Shown here: piece by piece, positions 27,104 through 36,238 of the stretch
How the letters are laid out: the number at the start of each line of letters is the position of its first letter
How positions within the stretch are numbered: the first letter of the stretch is position 1
From: ZC4RG30 sp039932715
GTDB taxonomy: Bacteria > Pseudomonadota > Gammaproteobacteria > Steroidobacterales > Steroidobacteraceae
Direction of reading: 5' to 3'
Assembly: GCA_039932715.1 (NCBI GenBank)
Contig: JBDTPN010000013.1
Span: 1-64,000 of the forward strand
Length of the DNA: 64,000 bases
Program-made: the position numbers and the translations under genes
The notes under the pieces: model-generated
The model's database searches: none
The model's input: the letters and a program-made list of their open reading frames with translations, nothing else
What the model was told of the DNA's origin: nothing

Positions 27104-27823
27104 TCAGTCGTTGGTGACCAGTGTGCCCAGATCGTGGCCTTGCACGATACGTGGCAGGTCGCCCTCGTTGTGCAGGTTGAAAACGCGCAACGGCAGCCGA
27201 TTGTCGCGACACAGCACGATGGCGGTGGCGTCCATTACCGCCAGGCGATCATCGAGCACGCGATCGAAACTCAGGCGTTCGTAGCGCGTGGCGGCCGGAT
27301 TGCGCACCGGGTCATCGGAATACACACCATTGACCTTGGTGGCCTTCAAAAGCAGCTCCGCCCCGATTTCGATGGCGCGCAGGCTGGCGGCAGTGTCGGT
27401 GGTAAAGAACGGGTTGCCCGTGCCGGCCGCGAAGATGACGATCCTGCCCTTCTCGAGGTGCCGGATAGCACGCCGCCGTACATAGTCTTCGGCAACTTCG
27501 TTGATGCGGATGGCGGACATCACGCGTGCATGTGCACCCAGACCCTCGACTGCATCCTGCATGGCCAATGAGTTCATGACCGTTGCCAGCATGCCCATCT
27601 GGTCCGCGGTGACGCGGTCCATGCCAGCGCGGGCCAGGCCCGCGCCGCGAAAAATGTTGCCCCCGCCCAGCACCACAGCCACCTGGGCGCCCATGGCCAC
27701 GACCTCAATGAGTTCCGTGGCTACGCGCTTGATCATCGCGGGATCGATGCCATAGTCGGCGTCCCCCAGCAGGGCCTCTCCCGAGAGCTTGACCAGAATC
27801 CGTCCGTACCGGGCTACGCTCAT
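27104..27823 (-). CDS. pyrH: UMP kinase
   Basis: A 239-residue amino-acid-kinase-fold enzyme phosphorylating UMP to UDP, feeding PyrG. RILVKLSGEALLGD (about 7-20) and VVLGGGNIFRGAG are the nucleotide-binding motifs. The intrinsic terminator of tsf lies only 13 bases before its start, so transcription must come from read-through or from a promoter inside tsf. A GGAG lies just upstream of the ATG. Confidence 0.97.
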   Translation of the reverse strand: MSVARYGRILVKLSGEALLGDADYGIDPAMIKRVATELIEVVAMGAQVAVVLGGGNIFRGAGLARAGMDRVTADQMGMLATVMNSLAMQDAVEGLGAHARVMSAIRINEVAEDYVRRRAIRHLEKGRIVIFAAGTGNPFFTTDTAASLRAIEIGAELLLKATKVNGVYSDDPVRNPAATRYERLSFDRVLDDRLAVMDATAIVLCRDNRLPLRVFNLHNEGDLPRIVQGHDLGTLVTND

Positions 27824-27835
27824 GCCTGCTCCACT

Positions 27836-27860
27836 AAAAAAATCCCCGCCGTGGCGGGGA
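27836..27860 (-). terminator. Intrinsic terminator after tsf, just before pyrH
   Basis: Read on the minus strand: a GC-rich stem (TCCCCGC paired with GCGGGGA, 4-base loop) followed directly by seven T residues. It has both hallmarks of a rho-independent terminator. It lies between the tsf stop (27875) and the pyrH start (27823). Confidence 0.88.
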
Positions 27861-27874
27861 CGTTTATCCGGGGT

Positions 27875-28792
27875 TTACGACTTGTCGGTAACCTTGTCTT
27901 TCTTGTGCGCTTCTGCCTGGGCTTTCACCTCGGCCACGAAGTCATCCTGCTTCTTCTCTATGCCGGAACCCACCTCAAGACGCGCATAGCGCACGATCTT
28001 GGCGCTCGCTGCCTGCAGCAATTTCTCGATGGTCAGCTTGTCGTCCTTGACGAACTGCTGGCCCAGCAGCGTGATCTCACCCAACCACTTGGCAATCTGG
28101 CCGTCGAGGATCTTCGCCAGCACCTGCTCGGGCTTGTTCTTGTTCTTCTCGTCATTGCGATTCTGCTCGACGCGGATGGATCGCTCCTTGGCGATGTCCT
28201 CTGCCGGCACCTGCGAGGCGTCCAGATGGCGCGGATTGGTGGCCGCGACGTGCATGGCCAGATCTCGCGCCAGGCTGGCATCACCACCCTGCACTGCCAC
28301 CAACGTGCCAATTCGCGTGCCATGCAGATAACTGCCCAGCTGCGACGTGGAAGTCACGCGTTCGAAACGCCGTACGCTGATTTTCTCGCCCAGCTTCGCG
28401 ATCAGTGCCCGGCGACGGTCTTCGACAGTCTCGCCCGAGGCCAGCTTCTGCGCTCCAAGTGCCGTCACGTCCGCCGGATTTCCGGCCAGCGCGGCCTGGG
28501 CAACATCACGTGCAAACGCAGTGAAGTCTTCACCACGTGCGACGAAGTCGGTCTCACAGTTGATCTCAACCAGCACGGCAGTAAGACCATCGGCCGAAAC
28601 TGCAGAGGCAACCACGCCTTCGGCTGCGATCCGGTCCGCTTTTTTATCCGCCTTGGCCAGGCCTTGCTTGCGCATCAGCTCGGCGGCAGTGTCGAGATCA
28701 CCATTGGTCTCGACCAGTGCACGCTTGCACTCCATCATGCCGGCGCCAGTACGGTCGCGCAGCTGGCGGACCGCGTCAGCCGAAACGCTCAT
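27875..28792 (-). CDS. tsf: Translation elongation factor Ts
   Basis: A 305-residue nucleotide-exchange factor for EF-Tu. The N-terminal UBA-like part has AVRQLRDRTGAGMMECKRAL (7-26), the standard family signature. VEINCETDFVARGEDF follows near 75-90. Its ATG shares one base with the rpsB stop (TGATG), tighter than the spaced rpsB-tsf arrangement of E. coli. Confidence 0.97.
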   Translation of the reverse strand: MSVSADAVRQLRDRTGAGMMECKRALVETNGDLDTAAELMRKQGLAKADKKADRIAAEGVVASAVSADGLTAVLVEINCETDFVARGEDFTAFARDVAQAALAGNPADVTALGAQKLASGETVEDRRRALIAKLGEKISVRRFERVTSTSQLGSYLHGTRIGTLVAVQGGDASLARDLAMHVAATNPRHLDASQVPAEDIAKERSIRVEQNRNDEKNKNKPEQVLAKILDGQIAKWLGEITLLGQQFVKDDKLTIEKLLQAASAKIVRYARLEVGSGIEKKQDDFVAEVKAQAEAHKKDKVTDKS

Positions 28793-29781
28793 CAGCGTCC
28801 GCCGCGGCGCGCACCGGCACCACTATTGACCACTGGCCGACGACGCAGGCCTGCTGCTTCCTTGGGAGGAGCCGGCTGCACATTGACTACCGGTTCGTCG
28901 AGATCCGCCTCGGAAATCGGGGCAGCGGCAACTGGCGCGCCGTCGGCAGCACCCTCAACGCCAGGTGCACGGCTGGGCTTGCGACGCACAGCGGCCTGGG
29001 GCCGCGGACGACCGCCGCCTGCGCGTGCAGGACGCCGGCGCGGCACGCCATTCTCGTCCAGCTCGACGAATTCGTCTTCGCCCACGACCACCTGTGGCAC
29101 GGCAGTCTTGCCTTCCAACACCGCGTCAGCCATTGCCGATGCATACAGGTTGATGGCGCGCATGGCGTCGTCGTTGCCCGGCACGATGTATTCAACGTCT
29201 TCTGGAGAGCAGTTGGTGTCGACAATGGCAATGACCGGGATGCCCAGCTTCTTGGCCTCGTGCAGCGCGATGCGCTCATGCCCCACGTCGACGACGAACA
29301 GCACGTCCGGCAGTGCCGGCATGTTCTTGATACCGCCCAGGGCCTTCTCCAGCTTGGCCATTTCGCGGCGCAGCTGCAGGGCTTCCTTCTTGCCACGCTT
29401 TTCCAGCGCACCGGTTTCCTGCAGGTCGGTCAGGTCGGTGAGTCGCTTGATCGACTGGCGGATGGTCTTGAAGTTGGTGAGCATGCCGCCGGGCCAACGC
29501 TGGTTGACATAGGGCATGGAGCAGCGCGCTGCTTCCTTCTGCATCGCATCGCGGGCAGAACGCTTGGTGCCGACGAACAGCACGGTGCCGCCGTCCGCGA
29601 CAATGCTGCGCGCAAAGCCCACGGCTTCCGCGAACATCGGCTGCGTCTTCTCAAGGTTGATGATATGGATCCGGTTTCGCTCGCCGAAGATGTACTGGGC
29701 CATCTTGGGGTTCCAGAAGCGGGTCTGATGTCCGAAATGGACACCCGCTTCCAGCATCTGTCGCATTGACACGCTGGGCAT
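28792..29781 (-). CDS. rpsB: Small ribosomal subunit protein uS2, with long C-terminal extension
   Basis: A 329-residue protein. Residues 1-235 are a complete S2 (LEAGVHFGHQTRFWNPKM; RFLxP-type core; PGNDDAMRAINLYASAMADA). The last roughly 90 residues are an extension rich in Pro, Ala, Arg and Gly that starts after VVVGEDEFVELDENG and ends GAGARRGGR. E. coli S2 has about 241 residues. The extension is basic with one acidic stretch and looks disordered. The ribosome-binding site GAGAGGA lies 8 bases before the ATG. Confidence 0.95.
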   Translation of the reverse strand: MPSVSMRQMLEAGVHFGHQTRFWNPKMAQYIFGERNRIHIINLEKTQPMFAEAVGFARSIVADGGTVLFVGTKRSARDAMQKEAARCSMPYVNQRWPGGMLTNFKTIRQSIKRLTDLTDLQETGALEKRGKKEALQLRREMAKLEKALGGIKNMPALPDVLFVVDVGHERIALHEAKKLGIPVIAIVDTNCSPEDVEYIVPGNDDAMRAINLYASAMADAVLEGKTAVPQVVVGEDEFVELDENGVPRRRPARAGGGRPRPQAAVRRKPSRAPGVEGAADGAPVAAAPISEADLDEPVVNVQPAPPKEAAGLRRRPVVNSGAGARRGGR

Positions 29782-29923
29782 CTGCTATTCCTCTCGTTCG
29801 GGTTATGGCCTCGCGCGTTTCCCTGGCGGCAATCCCGCAAAGGTCCGATAAGGGACTTGACTGCGGAACACCCGGCCGCCAGTGTCGAAACACGTGGGGA
29901 TTGTTTGCCAAAAAAGGCCGCGC

Positions 29924-29952
29924 TTTATACCATGAAGTTCCCGCGTAAACAA
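29924..29952 (-). promoter_or_regulatory. Predicted sigma-70 promoter of rpsB-tsf
   Basis: On the minus strand, TTGTTT (29952-29947), a 17-base spacer and TATAAA (29929-29924) match the sigma-70 consensus with ideal spacing. The implied leader to rpsB is about 135 nt, long enough for the usual S2 autoregulatory structure, which I could not fold by eye. Confidence 0.6.
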
Positions 29953-29990
29953 CGCTTTACGCCCTCTCAAACCCCTGTAGGTGCCCCTGG

Positions 29991-30779
29991 ATGGCCGTAA
30001 CGATCAAGTCCCCGGAAGATCAGCAGAAGATGCGTGTCGCAGGCCGGCTTGCAGCCGATGTCCTGGACATGATTGACGCCCATATAGCCCCGGGAGTCAC
30101 CACCGACGAGCTAGACCGGCTGTGCCACGACTACATCGTCGATCAGCAGCACGCGATTCCGGCCAATGTGGGCTACAACGGCTTTCCCAAGACCATCTGC
30201 ACGTCGGTCAACCACGTGGTGTGCCACGGCATCCCCAACGACCGCAAGTTGAGTTCCGGGGACATCGTCAACATCGATGTCACCGTCATTCAGGACGGGT
30301 TCCATGGCGATACCAGCCGCATGTACTTCGTCGGCAAGCCGCCCGTGCTGGCACAGCGGCTGTCACGCGTGTGCGCGGATGCAATGTGGGCCGCGATCAA
30401 TATAGTGCGGCCGGGTGCGCGACTCGGGGACATCGGCCATGCCATCCAGACACTGACGGAGGCAAACGATTTTACGGTGGTGCGTGAATACTGCGGCCAC
30501 GGAATCGGCCGTGTGTATCACGAGGATCCACAGGTACTGCATTACGGTGAGCCGGGAACCGGCGCCACACTCAAGGCCGGAATGACCTTCACTATTGAAC
30601 CCATGATCAACGCGGGCAAGCGCCACGTGCAGTTGTTGAAGGATGGCTGGACCGTGGTCACCAAGGATCACTCCCTGTCGGCGCAATGGGAACACACCAT
30701 CCTGGTGACCGGCGATGGCTATGAGGTGCTCACGCTGGGCGCGCAGGAACGCGCGCGGACCAGTACGATGGTCGCCTGA
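29991..30779 (+). CDS. map: Methionine aminopeptidase, type I
   Basis: A 262-residue di-metal enzyme that removes initiator methionine. Conserved parts: ADVLDMIDAHIAPGVTTDEL, HGIPNDRKLSSGDIVNIDVT with two metal-binding Asp residues, the metal-binding His in CGHGIGRVYHEDP, and the Glu residues in FTIEPMIN and SAQWEHT. It is divergent from rpsB, as in E. coli. Its stop overlaps the glnD start by one base. Confidence 0.97.
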   Translation: MAVTIKSPEDQQKMRVAGRLAADVLDMIDAHIAPGVTTDELDRLCHDYIVDQQHAIPANVGYNGFPKTICTSVNHVVCHGIPNDRKLSSGDIVNIDVTVIQDGFHGDTSRMYFVGKPPVLAQRLSRVCADAMWAAINIVRPGARLGDIGHAIQTLTEANDFTVVREYCGHGIGRVYHEDPQVLHYGEPGTGATLKAGMTFTIEPMINAGKRHVQLLKDGWTVVTKDHSLSAQWEHTILVTGDGYEVLTLGAQERARTSTMVA

Positions 30780-33484
30780 TGGTATCGATGCAACAAGCTT
30801 CGCTTGAAGAAGAAGAGATCCAGGGTTCGACCGAACTGCCCGTGTGGCCGCTGCTGGATCGCCTGCCCGTGTCGCTGGCAGATGGTGCGTATTCGCGCGA
30901 ATGTTATCGCGAGCTGATCAACCGCTCGCAGCAAGAACTGCAGGAACGCTTCACGGCAGAGGAAAACGTCGAAGTGCTGGTGCGCTCGCGCGCGCTGTTC
31001 ATTGATGCGGTGCTCAAACTCACCTGGCAGCACCTGTTGCAACCGGCGCTGGCGCAGCGACTGACGTTGCTGGCAGTGGGCGGCTACGGACGGGGTGAAC
31101 TGCATCCGCAGTCGGATGTGGATATCCTGATCCTGGTGCCCTCGAGTCGCGCGCTGGATGAAGCCGAGCGCACCCAGGTCGAGACGCTGGTGACTTTCCT
31201 CTGGGACATCGGCCTTGAAGTCGGCCACAGCGTTCGCACCACGGCGGAGTGTGCCGAGGAAAGCGCCGCCGACGTGGGTGTGATGACCACGTTGCTGGAG
31301 GCGCGTTTGCTGACGGGCTCTCCCGAACTGTTTGACCAGATGCGCGTTGCATTGGGGCCCGAGCACGTCTGGCCTTCGGACCGATTCTTCGAAGCCAAAT
31401 TGCAGGAGCAGCGCGAACGTCACCTCAAGGCCAATGACACCGCCTACAACCTTGAACCCAACGTCAAGACCGGCCCCGGCGGTCTGCGCGACCTGCAGAC
31501 CATAGGCTGGGTGGCCAAGCGGCATTTCGGCGCACAAAGCCTCGACGAACTGGTGACCAAGGGTTTCCTGACTCCAGCGGAGCTGCGCAAACTGAAGCAG
31601 GCGCAGGCGTTCCTCTGGAAAGTGCGCTTCGGCCTGCATGTGTTGACCGGTCGTCACGAAGATCGCCTGCTGTTCGACTACCAGATCCGGCTGGCGCAGA
31701 CCTTCGGCTATGAGGATGCGACCTATACGCTGGCGGTAGAACAGCTCATGCAGCGCTATTACCGCACGGTGCTGGACGTCAGCTTCCTCAATGAGCTGTT
31801 GCTGCAGGCATTCCGCGACGCAATCCTGCCCGGCAACACTGCGCCGCAGCCGCTCAACGCGCGCTTCCAGATCCGCAATGATTACCTGGAAACCATCGGC
31901 AACGACGTTTTCGCGCGCTCGCCGGCGGCCATGCTCGAGTTGTTCCTGCTGTTGCAGCAGAACCCGCAGGTGCTGGGAGTGAGCGCGGCGACCATGCGCC
32001 TGATTTCCAGGCACCTGTGGCTGATCGACGAGGAGTTTCGCCAGAACCCGCGCCATCACCGGTTGTTCCTGGAAATCCTGCGCGCGCCAGTGGGTGTCAC
32101 CCATGAGCTGCGGCGCATGAACAACTACGGCGTGCTGGGCCGATACATTCCCGCATTCGGCCGCATTGTCGGGCGCATGCAATACGACCTGTTCCACGCA
32201 TACACCGTGGACGCTCACACCTTGTTCGTCGTCAGCAACCTGCGGCGCCTGGCCATGCCCAAGTACGACGCCGAATTGCCGACGCTCTCCGGCATCATGC
32301 AGCAGCTGCCCAAACAGGAGATCGCCTACCTGGCGGCGCTGTTCCATGACATTGCCAAGGGCCGCGGCGGTGATCATTCCCAGCTGGGTGCGGTGGACGC
32401 AGAGGCGTTCTGCCTCGAACAGGGTCTGTCGCTGTACGACGCGCGCCTGGTCGCATGGCTGGTGCTCAATCACCTGGAACTGTCGGTGTCTGCACAGAAG
32501 CGCGATATCGGCGATCCCAAGGTCATCAATGAGTTCGCGCGTCACGTGGGTGATGAAGTGCGTCTGGATTACCTTTATGTGCTGACCTGCGCCGATGTGC
32601 GCGGCACCAATCCCAGGTTGTGGAACTCCTGGAAGGCCTCGCTGTTCCAGGAGTTCTATGAACATGTCCGGGCGGCCCTGCGGCGTGGGCTCGAAAGCCC
32701 GATTGACCAGGAACAGCTGCTGCGCGAAAACCAGGATTCCGCGCGCGCAGTGCTGGCCTCGCACAACATCAAGGGCGCGGAAATAGAACGCGCCTGGGCG
32801 GCGCTCTCGCCGGCCTACTTTCTGCGGCATTCGCCGGAAGAGATCGCCTGGTTCACGCGCCTGTACGCCCAGCGCGACCCTGGCGATGACGAACCACTGG
32901 TGGCCGTCGAACCGCGCAGCCAGCGCGGCACCACCGCGGTAATGATCTTCGCGCCGCATCGTCATCATGGCTTTGCACGCGCCACGGCCGTGCTCGACCA
33001 GCTGGGTCTCACGGTGGTGGATGCACGCATCACTCCCGCCGCCAATGGTTTCAGCCTCGACCTGTACCACGTGCTCGAAGACGATAGCGCCCCTATCGAC
33101 GATCCGGATCGCATCGCCGAGATGGAAGAATCCCTGTGGCGCTCACTGCGTCGCCCGGAAGACTCGAGCCTGGCCGTAACGCGCCGCGCACCCCGCCAGG
33201 TCAGCATGTTCAATACGCCCACGCGCGTGACCATCTCCACCGATGAGCGTAACAACCGTTCGGTTCTGGAACTGGTGGCCGGTGACCGACCGGGACTGCT
33301 TTGCGATGTGGGCAAGGTTTTCATGGAAGAGCGTGTCGACCTGCAGGGTGCGCGCATCAGCACCATTGGCGAGCGCGCCGAAGACGTGTTCTACATCACC
33401 GATCTCTCACAGCAACCGCTGGCCGAGTTGGCCACTCAGCAATTGCAGCAGAAGCTCGGCGCGGCACTGCACCGCACGTCCTGA
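30779..33484 (+). CDS. glnD: Bifunctional [protein-PII] uridylyltransferase / uridylyl-removing enzyme
   Basis: A 901-residue nitrogen sensor that modifies PII according to glutamine level. The N-terminal nucleotidyltransferase domain has VGGYGRGELHPQSDVDILIL (about 100-119). The central HD hydrolase has LFHDIAKGRGGDHSQLGAVD (about 520-539). Two ACT domains follow, at about 720-800 and 828-901 (LELVAGDRPGLLCDVGKVF), the second running to the C-terminus. Coupled to map by a TGATG overlap and followed 14 bases later by dapC. Confidence 0.97.
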   Translation: MVSMQQASLEEEEIQGSTELPVWPLLDRLPVSLADGAYSRECYRELINRSQQELQERFTAEENVEVLVRSRALFIDAVLKLTWQHLLQPALAQRLTLLAVGGYGRGELHPQSDVDILILVPSSRALDEAERTQVETLVTFLWDIGLEVGHSVRTTAECAEESAADVGVMTTLLEARLLTGSPELFDQMRVALGPEHVWPSDRFFEAKLQEQRERHLKANDTAYNLEPNVKTGPGGLRDLQTIGWVAKRHFGAQSLDELVTKGFLTPAELRKLKQAQAFLWKVRFGLHVLTGRHEDRLLFDYQIRLAQTFGYEDATYTLAVEQLMQRYYRTVLDVSFLNELLLQAFRDAILPGNTAPQPLNARFQIRNDYLETIGNDVFARSPAAMLELFLLLQQNPQVLGVSAATMRLISRHLWLIDEEFRQNPRHHRLFLEILRAPVGVTHELRRMNNYGVLGRYIPAFGRIVGRMQYDLFHAYTVDAHTLFVVSNLRRLAMPKYDAELPTLSGIMQQLPKQEIAYLAALFHDIAKGRGGDHSQLGAVDAEAFCLEQGLSLYDARLVAWLVLNHLELSVSAQKRDIGDPKVINEFARHVGDEVRLDYLYVLTCADVRGTNPRLWNSWKASLFQEFYEHVRAALRRGLESPIDQEQLLRENQDSARAVLASHNIKGAEIERAWAALSPAYFLRHSPEEIAWFTRLYAQRDPGDDEPLVAVEPRSQRGTTAVMIFAPHRHHGFARATAVLDQLGLTVVDARITPAANGFSLDLYHVLEDDSAPIDDPDRIAEMEESLWRSLRRPEDSSLAVTRRAPRQVSMFNTPTRVTISTDERNNRSVLELVAGDRPGLLCDVGKVFMEERVDLQGARISTIGERAEDVFYITDLSQQPLAELATQQLQQKLGAALHRTS

Positions 33485-33497
33485 CCTCAGGCCAGAC

Positions 33498-34709
33498 ATG
33501 AACCCCGGATTTGAGCGCCTTGCGGCGTATCCCTTCGAACGCCTTGCGGATCTGAAGGCCAACCTGCGTCCGCCGACGGGCCTGCCGCATATTCCACTTT
33601 CCATCGGCGAACCAAGGCATGCGCCGCCGCAGTTCGTACTGGACACCCTCGCTGCCCATCTGCATGAACTGGGGTCCTATCCGGCAACGCGCGGCATGCC
33701 GGAATTGCGAATTGCCGGCGCGCGCTGGCTCGAGCGTCGCTTCTCCCTGCATGCCGACAGCATCGATGCCGAGTCGATGATTCTGCCGGTGCTTGGCACG
33801 CGTGAAGCGCTGTTTGCCATCGTCCAGGCGGTGGTGGACCCGCGGGCGAAATCGCCATTGGTGCTGATGCCCAATCCCGGATACCAGATCTATGAGGGCG
33901 CCGCGCTGCTGGCCGGAGCCGCTCCTTATTACCTCAACACCACTGCGGACAATGGTTTCCTGCCGGATCTGGATGCAGTCCCGGCGGATGTCTGGCAGCG
34001 CTGCCAACTGCTGTTCCTGTGCAGCCCCGGCAATCCCGTGGGCAGCGTCATGAGCCTGGCCTACCTGCGGCGCGCGCTGGAACTTGCCGAACAACACGAC
34101 TTCGTCATCGCGTCCGATGAGTGTTACGCGGATATCTACGACGATGAATCCCATCCTCCGCCATCGCTGCTGACCGCCGCGGCTGCCATGGGCAATACGC
34201 AGTTGCGACGCTGCATGAGTTTCCATTCGCTGTCCAAGCGATCCAGCCTGCCCGGGCTGCGCTCGGGCCTGGTGGCCGGCGATGCTGCGCTGATCCGGCC
34301 GTTCCTGCTGTACCGCACCTACCATGGCTGCGCCATGTCGGCGCCCACGCAGCGCGCCAGCATCGCCGCCTGGACCGACGATGCACATGTCACGGTCAAT
34401 CGCGCGCGCTATCGCAGCAAGTTCGACCAGGTCCTCCCCATCCTGGCCCCGGTGATCGACGCACATCGACCCGCAGGCGGCTTCTACCTGTGGCTTGACG
34501 TTGGCAGCGATGACGAAGCCTTCACGGCCGGTTTGTATGCGCAGCAGAACATCACGGTGGTGCCCGGCAGCTACCTGGCGCGCCAGACAGCCAGCGGCAA
34601 TCCTGGTGCAGGTTACGTGCGCATCTCTCTCGTTGCACCGGAAGCAGAATGTGTGCAGGCTGCCGGCCGGATCCGCCAATACATCATGACGACAAGAGCC
34701 AAGCCATGA
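33498..34709 (+). CDS. dapC: N-succinyldiaminopimelate aminotransferase
   Basis: A 403-residue fold-type-I PLP transaminase of the succinylase branch of lysine/diaminopimelate synthesis. LFLCSPGNPVGSVMS, IASDECYADIYDD and the PLP-lysine segment FHSLSKRSSLPGLRSGL are present. It begins MNPGFERLAAYPFERL, as in proteobacterial DapC. The 85 codons open upstream overlap glnD in another frame and were excluded. Its stop overlaps the dapD ATG (ATGA). Confidence 0.93.
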   Translation: MNPGFERLAAYPFERLADLKANLRPPTGLPHIPLSIGEPRHAPPQFVLDTLAAHLHELGSYPATRGMPELRIAGARWLERRFSLHADSIDAESMILPVLGTREALFAIVQAVVDPRAKSPLVLMPNPGYQIYEGAALLAGAAPYYLNTTADNGFLPDLDAVPADVWQRCQLLFLCSPGNPVGSVMSLAYLRRALELAEQHDFVIASDECYADIYDDESHPPPSLLTAAAAMGNTQLRRCMSFHSLSKRSSLPGLRSGLVAGDAALIRPFLLYRTYHGCAMSAPTQRASIAAWTDDAHVTVNRARYRSKFDQVLPILAPVIDAHRPAGGFYLWLDVGSDDEAFTAGLYAQQNITVVPGSYLARQTASGNPGAGYVRISLVAPEAECVQAAGRIRQYIMTTRAKP

Positions 34710-35542
34710 CCACCGATACCAGTGCCCTGCGCCGCGTCATCGAGGCCGCATACGAAAAGCGCGCCGATCTCACGCCAGCCAATATCGATTCCGGCCTGCG
34801 CCAGGCCATTGAAGACTGCATCAGCCTGCTCGACAGCGGCCAGGCGCGCGTTGCCGAGAAATCCGGTGATGCCTGGCTGGTCAACGACTGGCTCAAGAAG
34901 GCGGTGCTGCTCTACTTCCGGGCCAACGACAACCAGATGATCGACGCCGGTACGGCACGCTACTACGACAAGGTTCCGCTCAAGTTCGCCGATCAGGATG
35001 CGGCGCAGTTGCGTGCCGGTGGCGTGCGCGTGGTGCCGCATGCAACCGTGCGGCGCGGCGCCTACATCGCACCCAACGTGGTGTTGATGCCGTCGTACGT
35101 CAACATTGGCGCGCGCGTCGACAGCGGCACCATGGTGGATACCTGGTCGACCGTGGGTTCCTGCGCACAGATTGGACGCAACGTGCATCTTTCGGGTGGC
35201 GTGGGCATCGGTGGAGTGCTGGAGCCGCTGCAGGCGACGCCCACCATCATCGAGGACGACTGCTTCATTGGCGCGCGTTCCGAAGTGGTCGAAGGCGTTA
35301 TCGTGGGCGCCGGTTCGGTGCTGGCCATGGGCGTATTCATCAGCCAGAGCACGCGCATCTATGACCGCGCCACAGGTTCAGTCAGCTATGGTCGCGTGCC
35401 GCCCGGCTCCGTGGTGGTACCAGGCTCGCTACCTGCAGCGGACGGCAGTTATTCGCTGGCCTGCGCGATAATCGTCAAACGCGTGGATGAGAAAACGCGC
35501 GCCAAGACGTCGATCAACGACTTGCTGCGGATGACCGACTAG
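34706..35542 (+). CDS. dapD: Tetrahydrodipicolinate N-succinyltransferase
   Basis: A 278-residue left-handed beta-helix enzyme using succinyl-CoA, the step before DapC. An N-terminal helical domain (LRRVIEAAYEKRADLTP) is followed by hexapeptide repeats with GTMVDTWSTVGSCAQIG and LEPLQATPTIIEDDCFIGAR. Length is standard. Its stop abuts the stop of the convergent phoU1 with no gap. Confidence 0.96.
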   Translation: MTTDTSALRRVIEAAYEKRADLTPANIDSGLRQAIEDCISLLDSGQARVAEKSGDAWLVNDWLKKAVLLYFRANDNQMIDAGTARYYDKVPLKFADQDAAQLRAGGVRVVPHATVRRGAYIAPNVVLMPSYVNIGARVDSGTMVDTWSTVGSCAQIGRNVHLSGGVGIGGVLEPLQATPTIIEDDCFIGARSEVVEGVIVGAGSVLAMGVFISQSTRIYDRATGSVSYGRVPPGSVVVPGSLPAADGSYSLACAIIVKRVDEKTRAKTSINDLLRMTD

Positions 35543-36235
35543 CTAGTTGGCAACGTTCCGGGTCGACTGGACGCCACCGACGAGCTGAATTACCTGGCGT
35601 GCGATGTTGCGCGCATGATCGCCCATGCGCTCAACGGACTTCAGGACGAACGCGGATTCCACCACCGATTGCAGCTTGTGGGGATCCTCCATGGCGCGGG
35701 TGAGCAGTCGCCGCAGTCCACTGGCATATTCAGCGTCGAGCTCCAGGTCACGCCTTACCACCTCCGCCGCCGCATTGGCATCCAGCGTATCGAAGGCCTC
35801 AAGTGAGGCGCGCATCATGTCGTTGGCAACCTTGCCCATCTGGCGAATGTCGCGTGCAACTGCTGCACCAGGCAGTGCCGGAGATCGCCCGCCGCCCGCC
35901 ACCACCAGCCGTGCGACCTTTTTGGCCTCATCGCCCGCTCGCTCGAGGTTCGTGATAACACGCTCTATTGCCATGACCAGCCGCAGGTCCGACGCCATCG
36001 GCTGGCGGCGTGCGATTATGACCACGGCCTCTTCCTCGATGGCTTGTTCGAGACGGTTAACCGCTGTCTCACGACCCAGTACCAGATTGGCCGTTGCGGA
36101 ATTCCAGTCCGCATAGGCGACTACCGCGTCTTGCACCTGGCGAAGCACCAGTCCACCCATTTCCACTACGCGAAGGTGGACCGAGGACAGGGCCCCGTCA
36201 AAAGCCTTGGAAATGTGTCCTTCGATCATTTCCAC
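35543..36235 (-). CDS. PhoU-like phosphate regulator, copy 1 (with the pst operon)
   Basis: A 230-residue protein made of two PhoU three-helix-bundle repeats: FDGALSSVHLRVVEMGGLV near the start, VITNLERAGDEAKKVARL at the end of the first half, VERMGDHARNIARQV at the end of the second. PhoU links the Pst transporter to PhoR and keeps the Pho regulon off when phosphate is plentiful. It lies 3 bases after pstB1. The start is GTG at 36235; an ATG two codons later is equally possible. It is clearly diverged from the second copy at 44104-44835. Confidence 0.9.
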   Translation of the reverse strand: MEMIEGHISKAFDGALSSVHLRVVEMGGLVLRQVQDAVVAYADWNSATANLVLGRETAVNRLEQAIEEEAVVIIARRQPMASDLRLVMAIERVITNLERAGDEAKKVARLVVAGGGRSPALPGAAVARDIRQMGKVANDMMRASLEAFDTLDANAAAEVVRRDLELDAEYASGLRRLLTRAMEDPHKLQSVVESAFVLKSVERMGDHARNIARQVIQLVGGVQSTRNVAN

Positions 36236-36238
36236 AAT

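Noticed and set aside
27851..29512. 553-codon plus-strand frame opposite tsf and rpsB
   Set aside because: It is antisense to two certain genes and reads as His/Gln/Leu then Ser/Thr-rich sequence with no domain; long antisense frames are expected in GC-rich DNA.
30719..33070. 783-codon minus-strand frame opposite glnD
   Set aside because: It mirrors the codon bias of glnD (GC-rich third positions), is Gln/His/Val-rich and has no recognisable motif.
33396..34679. 427-codon minus-strand frame opposite dapC
   Set aside because: Shadow of dapC; no family motif.
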